64,000 nt of DNA from Sulfurovum sp. TSL6 (GCF_019972115.1 NZ_BPFJ01000001.1:620001-684000); one strand, 5' to 3'; numbered from the stretch's first letter, positions 36,670 to 45,422 are shown. Made by a program: numbers and translations. The notes: a model not told the origin generated them from the letters alone.

Positions 36670-37862
36670 TGAACCTTTCAGCGCTTAAAAACACAAACCT
36701 GCAAGACGTCAATAGCTTGTTGGATATAAAAGATAGAGATATCTTGGCAGAGCGTTTTGTATCACTAGGACTTCCAAGTAAAAAGTCAGAAGAGTATCGT
36801 TACTTTGATGTAGAGAAACTCCTAGAAAAAGAGTATAAAACACTTACATACGTTCCAAAAACGCTTAGAGTCTCTGAAAAGATAGAAATTGTTGATGGTG
36901 TAGTAGTAGCTGCTCCACAAGGTTTACGCGTGTACAATGAAGCATGCGGGCAGATCGATATGGATCATTTTGATCCGCTCTATTACCTTGGACACTTACT
37001 CTCTCCACAAGCGATCAAAATAGAGTTGGATGGAGATACAGAAGTAGAAATTGAGCATAAATTTACACAAAGTAATGCGCTGATCAACTACCGTATCGTA
37101 CTTTATACACAGGCGAATCGTCATGCAACGGTGTATGAGAACTTTGTAGAAGAAAATATTGAGAACTCACTGGTACTTTATGGGTATGATATGCATATTT
37201 CACAGGACTCTTCACTGCGTATGGTCAAAATGCAGAGTATGCAAAACAGTGGCTATAGTATGGTGGCTTCACATAAGATCAATGTTGCAAAAAATGCACA
37301 TGCGGTCTTTAAAAGCTTTGATCTGGGTGGAGACAATGCACTGCAACTTCTCAAAGTAGAACTTGATGAGTATGCCCATATAGATGCTGGCCACCTTCTC
37401 TATCTCAACAGTGAAGCAAAACGCGGTACCGTTTCTCAGATCGTGCATCGTGGTGAACATTCCACTTCAAAACAAGAAGCTAAAAATATTTTGGATGGTG
37501 AATCCAGAGGTATTTTTGATGCACTGATCCGTGTAGAAAAGAGTGGTAAATATACTAAAGCTGAGCAGAATTCCAAAGCAATTTTACTTCATGACAAAGC
37601 CTATATGGCTGCAAAGCCACAGCTTGAGATCTATATTGATGAGCTAGAAGCAAGCCATGGAGCAACCACTGGACAACTCAGTGAAAAACAACTTTTCTAC
37701 CTACAAAGCCGTGGTATCACTCGTACTGAAGCCAGAAAAATGTTGGTGATTGCTTTTGCAAATACACTAATCGAGACGGTGAAAGACAGTAGACATCAAG
37801 AGCGTATTCAAAAAGCTTTTGAAGATGTCTTTTACGTAGTACATAAAAAGGATAACGCATGA
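36669..37862 (+). CDS. sufD: Fe-S cluster assembly protein SufD
   Basis: The 397-residue protein shows the SufD layout: an N-terminal helical part (ERFVSLGLPSKKSEEYRYFDVEKL), a beta-helix core, and the conserved end HGATTGQLSEKQLFYLQSRGITRTEARKML with the His shared with SufB. It complements SufB in the SufBC2D complex. Its first base overlaps the last base of sufC and it overlaps sufE by four bases. Confidence 0.95.
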   Translation: MNLSALKNTNLQDVNSLLDIKDRDILAERFVSLGLPSKKSEEYRYFDVEKLLEKEYKTLTYVPKTLRVSEKIEIVDGVVVAAPQGLRVYNEACGQIDMDHFDPLYYLGHLLSPQAIKIELDGDTEVEIEHKFTQSNALINYRIVLYTQANRHATVYENFVEENIENSLVLYGYDMHISQDSSLRMVKMQSMQNSGYSMVASHKINVAKNAHAVFKSFDLGGDNALQLLKVELDEYAHIDAGHLLYLNSEAKRGTVSQIVHRGEHSTSKQEAKNILDGESRGIFDALIRVEKSGKYTKAEQNSKAILLHDKAYMAAKPQLEIYIDELEASHGATTGQLSEKQLFYLQSRGITRTEARKMLVIAFANTLIETVKDSRHQERIQKAFEDVFYVVHKKDNA

Positions 37863-38278
37863 ATATGGAAGAAACAGTAGCAAGATATAAAGAAGATTTT
37901 GAACTTTTTCCCACCGATAATGATAAATTAGAGTACATCTTTGATCTGGGAAAACGCCATACAACACTTTCTGAAGAAGAGAAAAATGAAGACACCTATG
38001 TACAGGGATGTGCTTCTGATGCATGGCTTGTCGGTGAGTGTAAAGATGGAATACTCGAACTTCGCGGTGAAGGTACTTCTGAGATGGCCAAAGGTATGTT
38101 GACCCTGCTTTTGGACATTTTCTCCAACCGTCCGGCCGATGAGATACTCAGTTTTGATCCTGCTAAACTCCATGATATGGGTGTGGTAGAACTGCTCTCA
38201 CCTGTACGTCAACAAAGTTTGGAAGCATTTTTAAATATGGTTTATGGCTACGCGCAAAAATGTAAAGAACAAGGATAA
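37859..38278 (+). CDS. sufE: Sulfur acceptor SufE
   Basis: The 139-residue protein matches SufE. The active-site Cys is in VQGCASDAWLVGE, and the fold runs through EGTSEMAKGMLTLLLDIFSNRPADEIL to the helical end. SufE takes persulfide sulfur from a SufS-type cysteine desulfurase and gives it to SufB. No sufS is in this cluster, so a desulfurase (perhaps NifS-like) must be encoded elsewhere. Confidence 0.95.
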   Translation: MNMEETVARYKEDFELFPTDNDKLEYIFDLGKRHTTLSEEEKNEDTYVQGCASDAWLVGECKDGILELRGEGTSEMAKGMLTLLLDIFSNRPADEILSFDPAKLHDMGVVELLSPVRQQSLEAFLNMVYGYAQKCKEQG

Positions 38279-38279
38279 A

Positions 38280-38678
38280 ATGATGAGTAGTGAAGATAAA
38301 AACATCAATGACAAAATGTCTGAAGAGAGACAGAAATTCATAGACTCTCAGCCGACAGATGAAGAGATGACAGAAAAGATCATCGCTCATCTTAAAGAGA
38401 TCTATGACCCTGAACTTCCGGTAAATATTTATGATCTGGGACTTATCTACAATATAGACACATGGACAGATGAAGTCTCTATGATGAAAAAAGCCAAAAT
38501 CACTATGACACTGACTTCAGCAACATGTTCATTTTCACAAGTGATCATCGATCTGGTCAAAAGTATCGCTACCCGTCAAGAGGGACTTGAAGAAGTAGAT
38601 GTAGAAATAGTCTTTGACCCACCATGGAGTCAAGACAGTATGACGGATGAAGCAAAGTTAGCTATGGGATTACTCTAA
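38280..38678 (+). CDS. SufT / MIP18-family (DUF59) Fe-S maturation protein
   Basis: From the ATG at 38280, just after the sufE stop and behind an AAGGA site, the product has 132 residues. It holds the MIP18 core: IYDPELPVNIYDLGLIYNI and SATCSFSQVIIDLVKS (conserved Cys), then VDVEIVFDPPWSQDSMTDEAK. SufT proteins help to mature [4Fe-4S] enzymes. The N-terminus (about 35 residues, charged) is longer than the minimal domain. The longer frame to 38244 lies inside sufE and is rejected. Confidence 0.9.
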   Translation: MMSSEDKNINDKMSEERQKFIDSQPTDEEMTEKIIAHLKEIYDPELPVNIYDLGLIYNIDTWTDEVSMMKKAKITMTLTSATCSFSQVIIDLVKSIATRQEGLEEVDVEIVFDPPWSQDSMTDEAKLAMGLL

Positions 38679-38703
38679 AAAACAACACTGCTTCCTCCCT
38701 ATG

Positions 38704-38740
38704 AGCATTTAGTACAAGAGTGTATTAAATGCTTGCTTTT
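38704..38740 (+). terminator. Strong intrinsic terminator after the suf operon
   Basis: AGCATTTAGTACA (38704-38716) pairs with TGTATTAAATGCT (38721-38733) over 13 bp (one G-T pair) around an AGAG tetraloop, followed by TGCTTTT. This separates sufBCDE-T from the second suf-like pair. Confidence 0.75.
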
Positions 38741-38845
38741 AATATCACTTCCCTTCTTCACATCTGAATACTAAAACACCCAAATCATAGACTATAAAAT
38801 GCTTAACTAAAAAACTGATAGATATAACTTTGATTTAAGTACTTG

Positions 38846-38851
38846 TATAAT
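38846..38851 (+). promoter_or_regulatory. Possible -10 element for the second SufCB-like pair
   Basis: TATAAT at 38846-38851 lies 53 bases before the ATG of the second sufC-like gene, after the terminator. The -35 region is poor. The rest of this 226-bp gap holds the terminator hairpin. Confidence 0.4.
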
Positions 38852-38904
38852 ATAGTTTATAAAAGTCAGTATATAAAAGCCTAATAAGAAGAAAAGAGTC
38901 TAAA

Positions 38905-39657
38905 ATGGATCTACCTGTATTAGAAATCACTGATCTCTATGTTTCTGTAGCTATGAAACAGATTATAAAAGGAATGAACCTGAGCATAGGTAAAGGTGAA
39001 GTTCACGTTATTTTCGGTCCTAACGGCTCTGGAAAATCTACTTTTCTCAATACTATTTTGAAACTTCCTGGCTATAGCATTGATAAAGGAGAGATCCTAG
39101 TAAAATCAAAAAATATAGAAGAGTTAACTACAGATGAAATAGCCAACCTGGGTATTGGTATGTCTTTTCAGCATCCACCAAAGATCAAAGGGGTAACACT
39201 CCAAAACTTTCTTCAGGCGATCAACAAGTCCGAGGATCTTGATGATGAGATTCGAGCGCTCAGTATGGAGAATTTTCTGGATAGAGAGCTCAATGTCGGT
39301 TTTTCCGGTGGAGAACTCAAAAGAGCCGAAGTACTGAAACTCTATGCACAAAGCCCTGATATGCTTTTGATAGATGAGCCCGAATCCGGGGTCGACATTG
39401 AAAATATTGCCGTTATCTCCAAAGCGATCAACAAGATCCTTCAAAAAGAGATGCCGAAAAAGCAGCGTGAACGGTCTGCGATCATCATTACTCATACCGG
39501 GCATATCCTCAACTATATCGATGCGGATGTAGGGCATGTCTTCATGGATGGTGAGATCGTCTGCACCGGCGATCCAAAATTAATCATGGATGATATAAAA
39601 AGGCTTGGATTTGCTGGATGCGTAGAATGTATGAAGCGAGAAAAGGATGTGACATGA
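38905..39657 (+). CDS. Second SufC-like ATPase (SMS/archaeal-type)
   Basis: The 250-residue ATPase has Walker A GPNGSGKSTFLNTIL, the Q-loop MSFQHPPKIKG, the signature FSGGELKRAEVLKL and Walker B LLIDEPESGVDIEN. The EPESGVD form differs from EIDSGLD of the first SufC and resembles the SufC of archaea and anaerobes that work as two-gene SufCB (SMS-like) systems. It overlaps the partner gene by four bases (ATGA). The SMS assignment is inference from motif and gene order. Confidence 0.85.
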   Translation: MDLPVLEITDLYVSVAMKQIIKGMNLSIGKGEVHVIFGPNGSGKSTFLNTILKLPGYSIDKGEILVKSKNIEELTTDEIANLGIGMSFQHPPKIKGVTLQNFLQAINKSEDLDDEIRALSMENFLDRELNVGFSGGELKRAEVLKLYAQSPDMLLIDEPESGVDIENIAVISKAINKILQKEMPKKQRERSAIIITHTGHILNYIDADVGHVFMDGEIVCTGDPKLIMDDIKRLGFAGCVECMKREKDVT

Positions 39658-40751
39658 AGCACTTTGATGAGGCTACGAAAACAACCATGAAAAAGGTTGC
39701 ATTTGATGAAAAAGAGGAACGATCGGCAAGTTTTTTGGCCAAAGACTGGGATATTCTGGATACACACTCCGCGGCAGAAGGGCTTGAGATCCTCCCAATC
39801 GAAACAGCATTGAAAAAGTATGAATGGCTCAAAGAACTTTTCTTTACGCTTGTAGACAAGGAGAAAGATGATTATGTTAAGCAGGTTGCCTCCAGTGATG
39901 TTCTTCTAGGATACTTTATCCGTGTCAAGGCTGGGATAAAAATTACACTGCCTGTATATACGTGCTATATGATAAACACCGATAAATTTACCCAGTGCAC
40001 CCATAACATTGTGATCGCTGAAGAGGCTTCTGAGCTTCACCTTATCAATGGATGTACAGCCAATGCGCATGTCACATCCGGACGCCATCTCGGTGTCACG
40101 GAATACTTTATCAAAGATGGTGCTACACTTACCAGTACCATGATACACAGCTGGGGAAAAGAGGTTGAAGTCTATCCAAGAAGCGCTGCACATGTGGGTA
40201 AAGATGGAAAATTTATCTCAAACTATGTGGCGATGACCAGCGTAAAAAAACTGCAGATGAATCCACTTGCAGTGATAGAAGAATCTGGACTCGGGGAATT
40301 TTATACTGTCATATATGCACCTGAAAATTCTCAGTTTGATGTTGGATCGACGGTTGTCTTAAATGGTGATGGAGCATCATCCGAGATTATCAGCCGTGTT
40401 GTTTCCAATGGTGGTGAAGTAATAACCAGAGGAGAGATCATCGGTAAACACCCTAATGGCAGGGGTTCAATGGCTTGCAATGGACTGTTGCTAAACAAAA
40501 AAGGTTATATTCACGCGATCCCAGAACTGCTTGGAGAGGACCCACATCTTGAACTCTCCCATGAAGCAAGTGTGGGTATGATCTCAAAAGATGAACTTGC
40601 CTACTTGATGGCATCAGGGATCGAAGAGGATAAAGCAAAATCATTGATCATCGAAGGCTTTTTGGATCTCAAAATCCCTTCTCTTCCTGAAGACCTGCAA
40701 CGGCAGATAGATGCTCTCATTAAAGAGACAAAAGATTTTGAAACCATGTAA
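39654..40751 (+). CDS. Second SufB/SufD-family scaffold (SmsB-like)
   Basis: From the ATG at 39654, fused ATGA-style to the previous stop, the protein has 365 residues. The SufBD beta-helix core is clear (HNIVIAEEASELHLINGCTAN, RGSMACNGLLLNKKGYIHAIPEL). The typical end LELSHEASVGMISKDELAYLMASGIEEDKAK has the shared His region. It is shorter than SufB (479) and lacks its N-terminal domain, as in minimal SufB-only scaffolds. The alternative start at 39618 lies within sufC2 and is rejected. Confidence 0.85.
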   Translation: MKHFDEATKTTMKKVAFDEKEERSASFLAKDWDILDTHSAAEGLEILPIETALKKYEWLKELFFTLVDKEKDDYVKQVASSDVLLGYFIRVKAGIKITLPVYTCYMINTDKFTQCTHNIVIAEEASELHLINGCTANAHVTSGRHLGVTEYFIKDGATLTSTMIHSWGKEVEVYPRSAAHVGKDGKFISNYVAMTSVKKLQMNPLAVIEESGLGEFYTVIYAPENSQFDVGSTVVLNGDGASSEIISRVVSNGGEVITRGEIIGKHPNGRGSMACNGLLLNKKGYIHAIPELLGEDPHLELSHEASVGMISKDELAYLMASGIEEDKAKSLIIEGFLDLKIPSLPEDLQRQIDALIKETKDFETM

Positions 40752-40813
40752 GTAACATTTGTTTGGTGTGAGTTGGATGATAGATGACACATTAAAAAAC
40801 ATAAATAGAGACT

Positions 40814-41569
40814 TTACTGTAACAAAGAGATCAATTCTGTTACATCATCCACACAAAAGTCCGGTGTGATACCTCTATCAAGATCAGATGATTGAAATTT
40901 CCCTGTTCTAACAAGCGCTGTTTTAAGTCCGGCATCTTGAGCGCCTTTGATATCTGAGACGATGTCATCACCTACCATCATTACTTCCTCAGGATCTAGT
41001 CCCATCGAATCTACTGCAAGATGGAAGAAATCTTTACTTGGTTTACCTATGATCTTGGCTTCCACGTCTGCAGCAAACTCCAGTCCAGCAATAAAACCTC
41101 CTGCATCCATAGAAAGCCTGTTGTCTTCATCTTTAAAATATCTGTTTTTGGCAGCGGCTATGAGCCCTGCACCCTCTTGTAAATGTCTAAAAGCGATATT
41201 GAGTCTTTCATAGTTAAAATTCAAATGTGCATCTCCAACAACAACAAAGTCTGGCGTGTCAGACTCTAATTCCCTAAACCAACTCGCAGCTTCATCTGTC
41301 AAAAGTGTATAAACCGTCCCGTTTTGTGATATCACATATTTTTTTGTTGCATCAAGTGCTGTAAATAATTCTTCGGGTTTTACAGAAAATCCCATGGTAT
41401 TTAGCTTATTCATCATGACTAAAGGTGTACGTCTGGTCGTATTCGTTAAAAAACGCATCGGATAGATGGTCTGTAATGATGCTATAGCCTCATTTGCACC
41501 AGGTATAATGCTGTCACCGACATATAATACACCGCCAATGTCAAATAACAATCCTTTTATCTTATGCAT
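40814..41569 (-). CDS. HAD-IIA family hydrolase, LHPP-like
   Basis: The 251-residue protein is a class IIA HAD: motif I LLFDIGGVLYVGD, motif II FLTNTTRR, the LLTDEAASWF cap region, and motif IV MMVGDDIVSDIKGAQDAG. Motif I has Gly where most HADs have the second catalytic Asp (DxD), as in the LHPP/hyp3 branch (DISGVL). It may be a phosphatase with altered mechanism. It is convergent with the SufB-like gene, 62 bp away. Confidence 0.85.
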   Translation of the reverse strand: MHKIKGLLFDIGGVLYVGDSIIPGANEAIASLQTIYPMRFLTNTTRRTPLVMMNKLNTMGFSVKPEELFTALDATKKYVISQNGTVYTLLTDEAASWFRELESDTPDFVVVGDAHLNFNYERLNIAFRHLQEGAGLIAAAKNRYFKDEDNRLSMDAGGFIAGLEFAADVEAKIIGKPSKDFFHLAVDSMGLDPEEVMMVGDDIVSDIKGAQDAGLKTALVRTGKFQSSDLDRGITPDFCVDDVTELISLLQ

Positions 41570-41663
41570 ATTTATACCTCTTCTTTAGTATAAGATTCTC
41601 TATTTAGTATACTACAAAATGAAGCATATTTCTATACATAAATCATAACTATCACCTTGGGTA

Positions 41664-41692
41664 TTGCATATTTTCTATTATCCTGCTATAAT
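41664..41692 (+). promoter_or_regulatory. sigma70 promoter of the helicase leader
   Basis: TTGCAT (41664-41669) and TATAAT (41687-41692) are separated by 17 bases. Transcription should start near 41699, which leaves a leader of about 246 bases before the helicase ATG. Confidence 0.7.
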
Positions 41693-41699
41693 TCCGAAC

Positions 41700-41945
41700 T
41701 TTTACTGCAAGAGAGTATCAAACTCCTTATTTAGATACATCATGAGATGTATCACCTATTTTCCACATATCAATGTGGACATCTGATAGTTTGGTATCAA
41801 GTTGCATAAAACAGGGTGTACCCTATTCGCTTTAGCGATGGGGATATCGGCAATGAGTGCCAGATAACATGCTTGTAACTTTAGAACCGTTCTATCGCCA
41901 AGACCTTACCACCCCACACTAATAACAACATAAAGAAAACAATAT
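41700..41945 (+). promoter_or_regulatory. Long, highly structured 5' leader of the DEAD-box helicase gene (possible riboregulator)
   Basis: The leader can fold into two multibranch domains. Domain 1: a closing stem 41715-41724/41788-41797 (10 bp, two G-T) encloses hairpins GATACATC/GATGTATC (41734-41753, loop ATGA) and CCACAT/ATGTGG (41763-41778, loop ATCA). Domain 2: 41799-41807 pairs with 41869-41872 plus 41877-41881 and encloses AGGG/CCCT (41813-41824), TCGC/GCGA (41827-41838) and GGCA/TGCC (41849-41861). GCGAT (41835-41839) could instead pair with ATCGC (41894-41898), a possible switch, and GGGG (41840-41843) with CCCC (41912-41915). I recognise no known riboswitch, 6S RNA or tmRNA. Helicase autoregulation is inference. 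The upstream 41570-41663 holds nothing I can name. Confidence 0.6.
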
Positions 41946-43418
41946 ATGAAATTTACAGATTTTAACCTCAAAGACACTATTCAAGCTGCGATAACAGACG
42001 CAGGATTTACAGAACCAAGTCCAGTTCAAAAAGACGCTATACCTTTAGTATTAGAAGGTCATGACATGGTTGCACAAGCACAAACAGGTACAGGTAAAAC
42101 TGCTGCATTTGGACTTCCTATTATGAGTATGATGAAAGCGGATGGTTCAGTGGAAGGACTTGTTATCGTTCCTACACGTGAATTGGCAATGCAAGTAAGT
42201 GATGAACTTTTCCGTTTTGGTCAAAAAAGCGGACTTAAAACAGCTACTGTATATGGTGGTACTCCGTATGGTAAGCAGATAGAGCGTATCAAACAAGCTT
42301 CTATCGTCGTAGCAACACCGGGTAGACTCCAAGACTTACTTATGAGTGGAAAGATCAAAATGAATCCTCAGTTCGTTGTACTTGATGAAGCAGATGAAAT
42401 GCTGGATATGGGTTTCCTCGACGAGATCAAGAACATTTTTACATTCCTACCTAAAGAACGCCAAACATTGATGTTCTCAGCTACAATGCCAAGTGCGATC
42501 AGAAAACTTGCAGAACAGATCTTAAAAAACCCTAAAACAGTTTCTATCACAAAGGCTGAGAGTACAAATACTTCTATCACACAGCTTTACTATGTCGTGC
42601 AGGACAAAGAGAGAGACGATGCGCTTGTAAGACTTATCGACTACAAGAACCCTAACAAATGTATCATCTTCTGTCGTATGAAAAAAGAGGTGGATAGACT
42701 GGTAGCACACATGACTGCGCAAGGGTTCAAAGTATCCGGTCTTCATGGAGATATGGAGCAAAAGCAAAGAGAAGTAACGATCCGTGCCTTTAAACAAGGT
42801 GGTATCGATATTTTCATAGCAACAGATGTTGCAGCACGTGGTCTTGATGTCAATGACGTTACGCATGTATTTAACTACCATATTCCTTTTGATTCTGAAT
42901 CATATGTTCACCGTATCGGTCGTACAGGTCGTGGTGGTAAAACAGGTGAAGCGATCACATTGGTAAGCCCTAATGAGCTTAGAACCATCAAACGTATAGA
43001 AAAAGACGTTGGTACGAAGATGACCACACAAGTGATCCCTACTCGTATGGAAGTACAAAATAACCGTGCAGATGCACTCATCACGAAAATTTCTGAGACT
43101 AAAGTGACTGAAAGTGCAATCAACCTTGTAAAAACATTACAACATGACTTAGACATCGTGACGATCGCACATCTTCTTGCTTCTTTGGTACAGGAAGAGA
43201 ATTTTGTAAAAGGTAAAGACAACATTGGTCTTGGTCTTGAAGAGGTAGAACTGCTTATAGAAAGAGCCATGAAAGGCGGAGGCGGTGGTGGCCGTAACCG
43301 TGGTGGTTATCGTGGCGGTAACAGAAGTGGCGGCGGTCGCAGTAGACACGGTCGTAACGGACGTTCAAGCGGTAGTCGTGACAGCCGTAACGGCGGACGC
43401 GGGAGCAACAGAGGGTAA
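41946..43418 (+). CDS. DEAD-box RNA helicase with Gly/Arg-rich tail
   Basis: The 490-residue protein has the full motif series: Q motif and AQTGTGKT (I), PTRELAMQ (Ia), DEAD (II), SAT (III), FCRMKKEV and RGLDVNDVTHV (V), HRIGRTGRGG (VI). A linker (about 400-445) is followed by an RGG-type tail (from about 447: GGGGGGRNRGGYRGGNRSGGG). It should unwind RNA in ribosome assembly or cold adaptation. Close to CsdA/RhlE in type, but without a DbpA domain. Its own leader is structured, which suggests feedback control. Confidence 0.95.
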   Translation: MKFTDFNLKDTIQAAITDAGFTEPSPVQKDAIPLVLEGHDMVAQAQTGTGKTAAFGLPIMSMMKADGSVEGLVIVPTRELAMQVSDELFRFGQKSGLKTATVYGGTPYGKQIERIKQASIVVATPGRLQDLLMSGKIKMNPQFVVLDEADEMLDMGFLDEIKNIFTFLPKERQTLMFSATMPSAIRKLAEQILKNPKTVSITKAESTNTSITQLYYVVQDKERDDALVRLIDYKNPNKCIIFCRMKKEVDRLVAHMTAQGFKVSGLHGDMEQKQREVTIRAFKQGGIDIFIATDVAARGLDVNDVTHVFNYHIPFDSESYVHRIGRTGRGGKTGEAITLVSPNELRTIKRIEKDVGTKMTTQVIPTRMEVQNNRADALITKISETKVTESAINLVKTLQHDLDIVTIAHLLASLVQEENFVKGKDNIGLGLEEVELLIERAMKGGGGGGRNRGGYRGGNRSGGGRSRHGRNGRSSGSRDSRNGGRGSNRG

Positions 43419-43500
43419 ACTACCCTCCCACCTCTCTTCTCCTTATCTCTTACATATTGATCCACTCCTACATAAGTTCACTCTTTGTACAATAATGTTT

Positions 43501-43538
43501 AAAAAGTAATAGGTGGCAGGTAACATCTATTACTTTTT
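43501..43538 (+). terminator. Bidirectional-type intrinsic terminator after the helicase
   Basis: AAAAAGTAATAG (43501-43512) pairs with CTATTACTTTTT (43527-43538) over 12 bp around a 14-base loop. The T run is part of the stem end, with an A run on the 5' side. Confidence 0.7.
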
Positions 43539-43569
43539 ATCCCTTATTTAATTTAGATAGAATAACTTC

Positions 43570-44178
43570 ATGAAAACTTTACAATTTAAACAGCAAACTC
43601 TAACTCCTTCTAAAGTTATCTGTATAGGACGAAACTATGTAGAACATATCAAAGAGTTGGGTAATGAAATTCCAGAAAATATGGTGGTGTTTAACAAACC
43701 TAATTCAGCTATTACGGATAGCTTGTATTTTATAGATGAGACGACGCGTTTTGAAGCAGAGATCTGTTTTTTAGTGGAGCAAAATAAGCTGTCGGGTGTT
43801 GGCGTTGGACTTGATCTGACAAAAGCAACTATTCAAAACAAGATGAAAGAGAAAGGCTTGCCTTGGGAACGTGCTAAGGCTTTTGATGGTTCAGCCGTAT
43901 TAAGTGACTTCATAGCTTTAGATACACCTTTGGAAAGCTTATCGATGAAGCTCTTCGTCAATGACACACTCCAGCAACATGCAACTTATGAACTGATGAT
44001 GTATAAACCTTTAGAGATGTTAGAAGAGATTCAATCTTTTATGAGCTTAGAGGATGGGGATGTTATCATGTCAGGCACACCTAAAGGGGTGGCGAATTAT
44101 AAAAGAGGTGATGCTTTTCAGATTGAACTTTATAGCGATGAAGAAGTGATACTTTCTCAAACGTGGCAAGCCAAGTAA
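43570..44178 (+). CDS. Fumarylacetoacetate hydrolase (FAH)-family protein
   Basis: The 202-residue protein is a single FAH domain: VICIGRNYVEHIKELG, the metal-binding EAEICFLVEQ (Glu-x-Glu), KAFDGSAVLSDFIAL and LEDGDVIMSGTPKGVANYKRGD. Family activities include oxaloacetate decarboxylation and acylpyruvate hydrolysis. No aromatic-degradation genes are near, so an oxaloacetate or acylpyruvate role is more likely. Metal ligands are intact. Confidence 0.88.
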   Translation: MKTLQFKQQTLTPSKVICIGRNYVEHIKELGNEIPENMVVFNKPNSAITDSLYFIDETTRFEAEICFLVEQNKLSGVGVGLDLTKATIQNKMKEKGLPWERAKAFDGSAVLSDFIALDTPLESLSMKLFVNDTLQQHATYELMMYKPLEMLEEIQSFMSLEDGDVIMSGTPKGVANYKRGDAFQIELYSDEEVILSQTWQAK

Positions 44179-44195
44179 GTAAGGTAAGTAAAACA

Positions 44196-44405
44196 ATGGA
44201 ATATGAGTTTATAGAATTCAAAGAAGGTCAGAGATGGAAGACTCGGATGGGCAAGAGATTTATTATCAAAGAGATTCGCGAGGACGAAGAGTACGCTCTG
44301 GTATGCATTAGTATGGATACAGGTAAAAAACATTTTTTTGATGAAGATGGTTTTGAAGTTCCAGGCTATCCTACAGATAATGATTTAGTAGAACAGATCT
44401 CTTAG
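44196..44405 (+). CDS. Hypothetical small soluble protein
   Basis: From the ATG at 44196 the product has 69 residues (EYEFIEFKEGQRWKTRMGKRF; ALVCISMDTGKKHFFDEDGFEV), with alternating strands that suggest a small beta barrel. The frame can be extended to a GTG at 44163 inside the FAH gene, but the AAGG-preceded ATG is better. It is 17 bases after the FAH gene and probably in its operon. Unrecognised. Confidence 0.55.
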   Translation: MEYEFIEFKEGQRWKTRMGKRFIIKEIREDEEYALVCISMDTGKKHFFDEDGFEVPGYPTDNDLVEQIS

Positions 44406-44514
44406 TATTTTGGGACAGGTAGGAGAATAAAGTAGGAAAAATCCCAACTTTTTGCTACCATTAGTAGTATCAGTATTTCACGCATACATCTTACGAGTAA
44501 AAAAAGGATTCTAT

Positions 44515-45390
44515 ATGAAAATACGATTAATTTTTCCACATATCTTGATTTTGATATTGTTCAATCATACTGCTCACGCGGAGGAACCGACTTATAAACA
44601 AGGGGTGAACACCTTCATAGAAACCGGGGTCACCCAACCAGACAATGTCCCTACGTGGTATGCGCCCATGGTGGCCAAGCCTTATGCCCCTGTGTTTGAA
44701 ATTCTCGCCACCAAAGGAACTCAAGGGAGGTATTACCCGTACACGTATGCCGTAACAATAAAGGATATGATCAAATGGCATGGCCATGATTGTGAAGGAA
44801 CTACCCATGCTGCAAACATGATGAAAGTTGCATTTGAAATCCTTTTTCCTGATGGCATTATAGATAGAAGTGTTCTGAAGGGTATTTCCGGAACCGGCCC
44901 TTGTTGGTCAGATGCTGTGGCTTTCTTGACTGGTGCTCGACTTCAATATGGAAATCTTGGATTTTTTAAAAACAAAGATTACAACCATTCCATACTACTC
45001 TACCGGACGGACACCAAGGTCGCTGTTTTAGCGACATGGAAGAAAGGTATCAATAATATTCCTGGTGAGCCGGTTGTCCTGCCTGAAAAAATCAATTGGA
45101 CAACAAAAATTAACATGCAGGAAGTCATTGCACTTAAAAAAGAAGTGAAAAATGCAAAAGGGAACCCTACACCCTACCAGGTCGATCTCTTACGCTTCTA
45201 TCAATGGACACATGTTAACGACATTCTGAGTCATCCATTACATGAAAGCTACCAAGCCAAAGTCATTGAAGATTTCAACTGGAACAACTGGGTAGATAAC
45301 ACAAAAAGCATTGCAAAACCGTTTGTAAGATCAGATACACGTTTAAAGAATCACCCATATCGTGAAAAGCCTGTATTAGACACAAAATGA
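44515..45390 (+). CDS. Periplasmic FmdE-family metal-binding protein
   Basis: From the ATG at 44515, after AAAAAGGAT, the protein has 291 residues and a signal peptide (LIFPHILILILFNHTAHA). Its core is the FmdE domain: DMIKWHGHDCEGTTHAANMM, with the metal-site His-His-Asp-Cys, and GISGTGPCWSDAVAFLTGARL. FmdE was named from formylmethanofuran dehydrogenase operons, but the periplasmic bacterial forms have no known role; metal or haem binding is plausible. GC content looks higher than its neighbours in its 5' half, so transfer is possible. Confidence 0.82.
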   Translation: MKIRLIFPHILILILFNHTAHAEEPTYKQGVNTFIETGVTQPDNVPTWYAPMVAKPYAPVFEILATKGTQGRYYPYTYAVTIKDMIKWHGHDCEGTTHAANMMKVAFEILFPDGIIDRSVLKGISGTGPCWSDAVAFLTGARLQYGNLGFFKNKDYNHSILLYRTDTKVAVLATWKKGINNIPGEPVVLPEKINWTTKINMQEVIALKKEVKNAKGNPTPYQVDLLRFYQWTHVNDILSHPLHESYQAKVIEDFNWNNWVDNTKSIAKPFVRSDTRLKNHPYREKPVLDTK

Positions 45391-45422
45391 TCTGTTTCAC
45401 TGCAGTTCATTATTACTAAGTG

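Noticed and set aside
41700-41945. Helicase leader as 6S RNA, tmRNA, SRP RNA or a known riboswitch
   Set aside because: No tRNA-like ends or tag frame, no long 6S-type rod, no SRP apical loop, and no TPP, cobalamin or SAM signature found by eye.
43149-43349. Ala/Thr/Val-rich minus-strand frame
   Set aside because: Antisense of the Gly/Arg-rich tail of the helicase; composition is explained by the tail.
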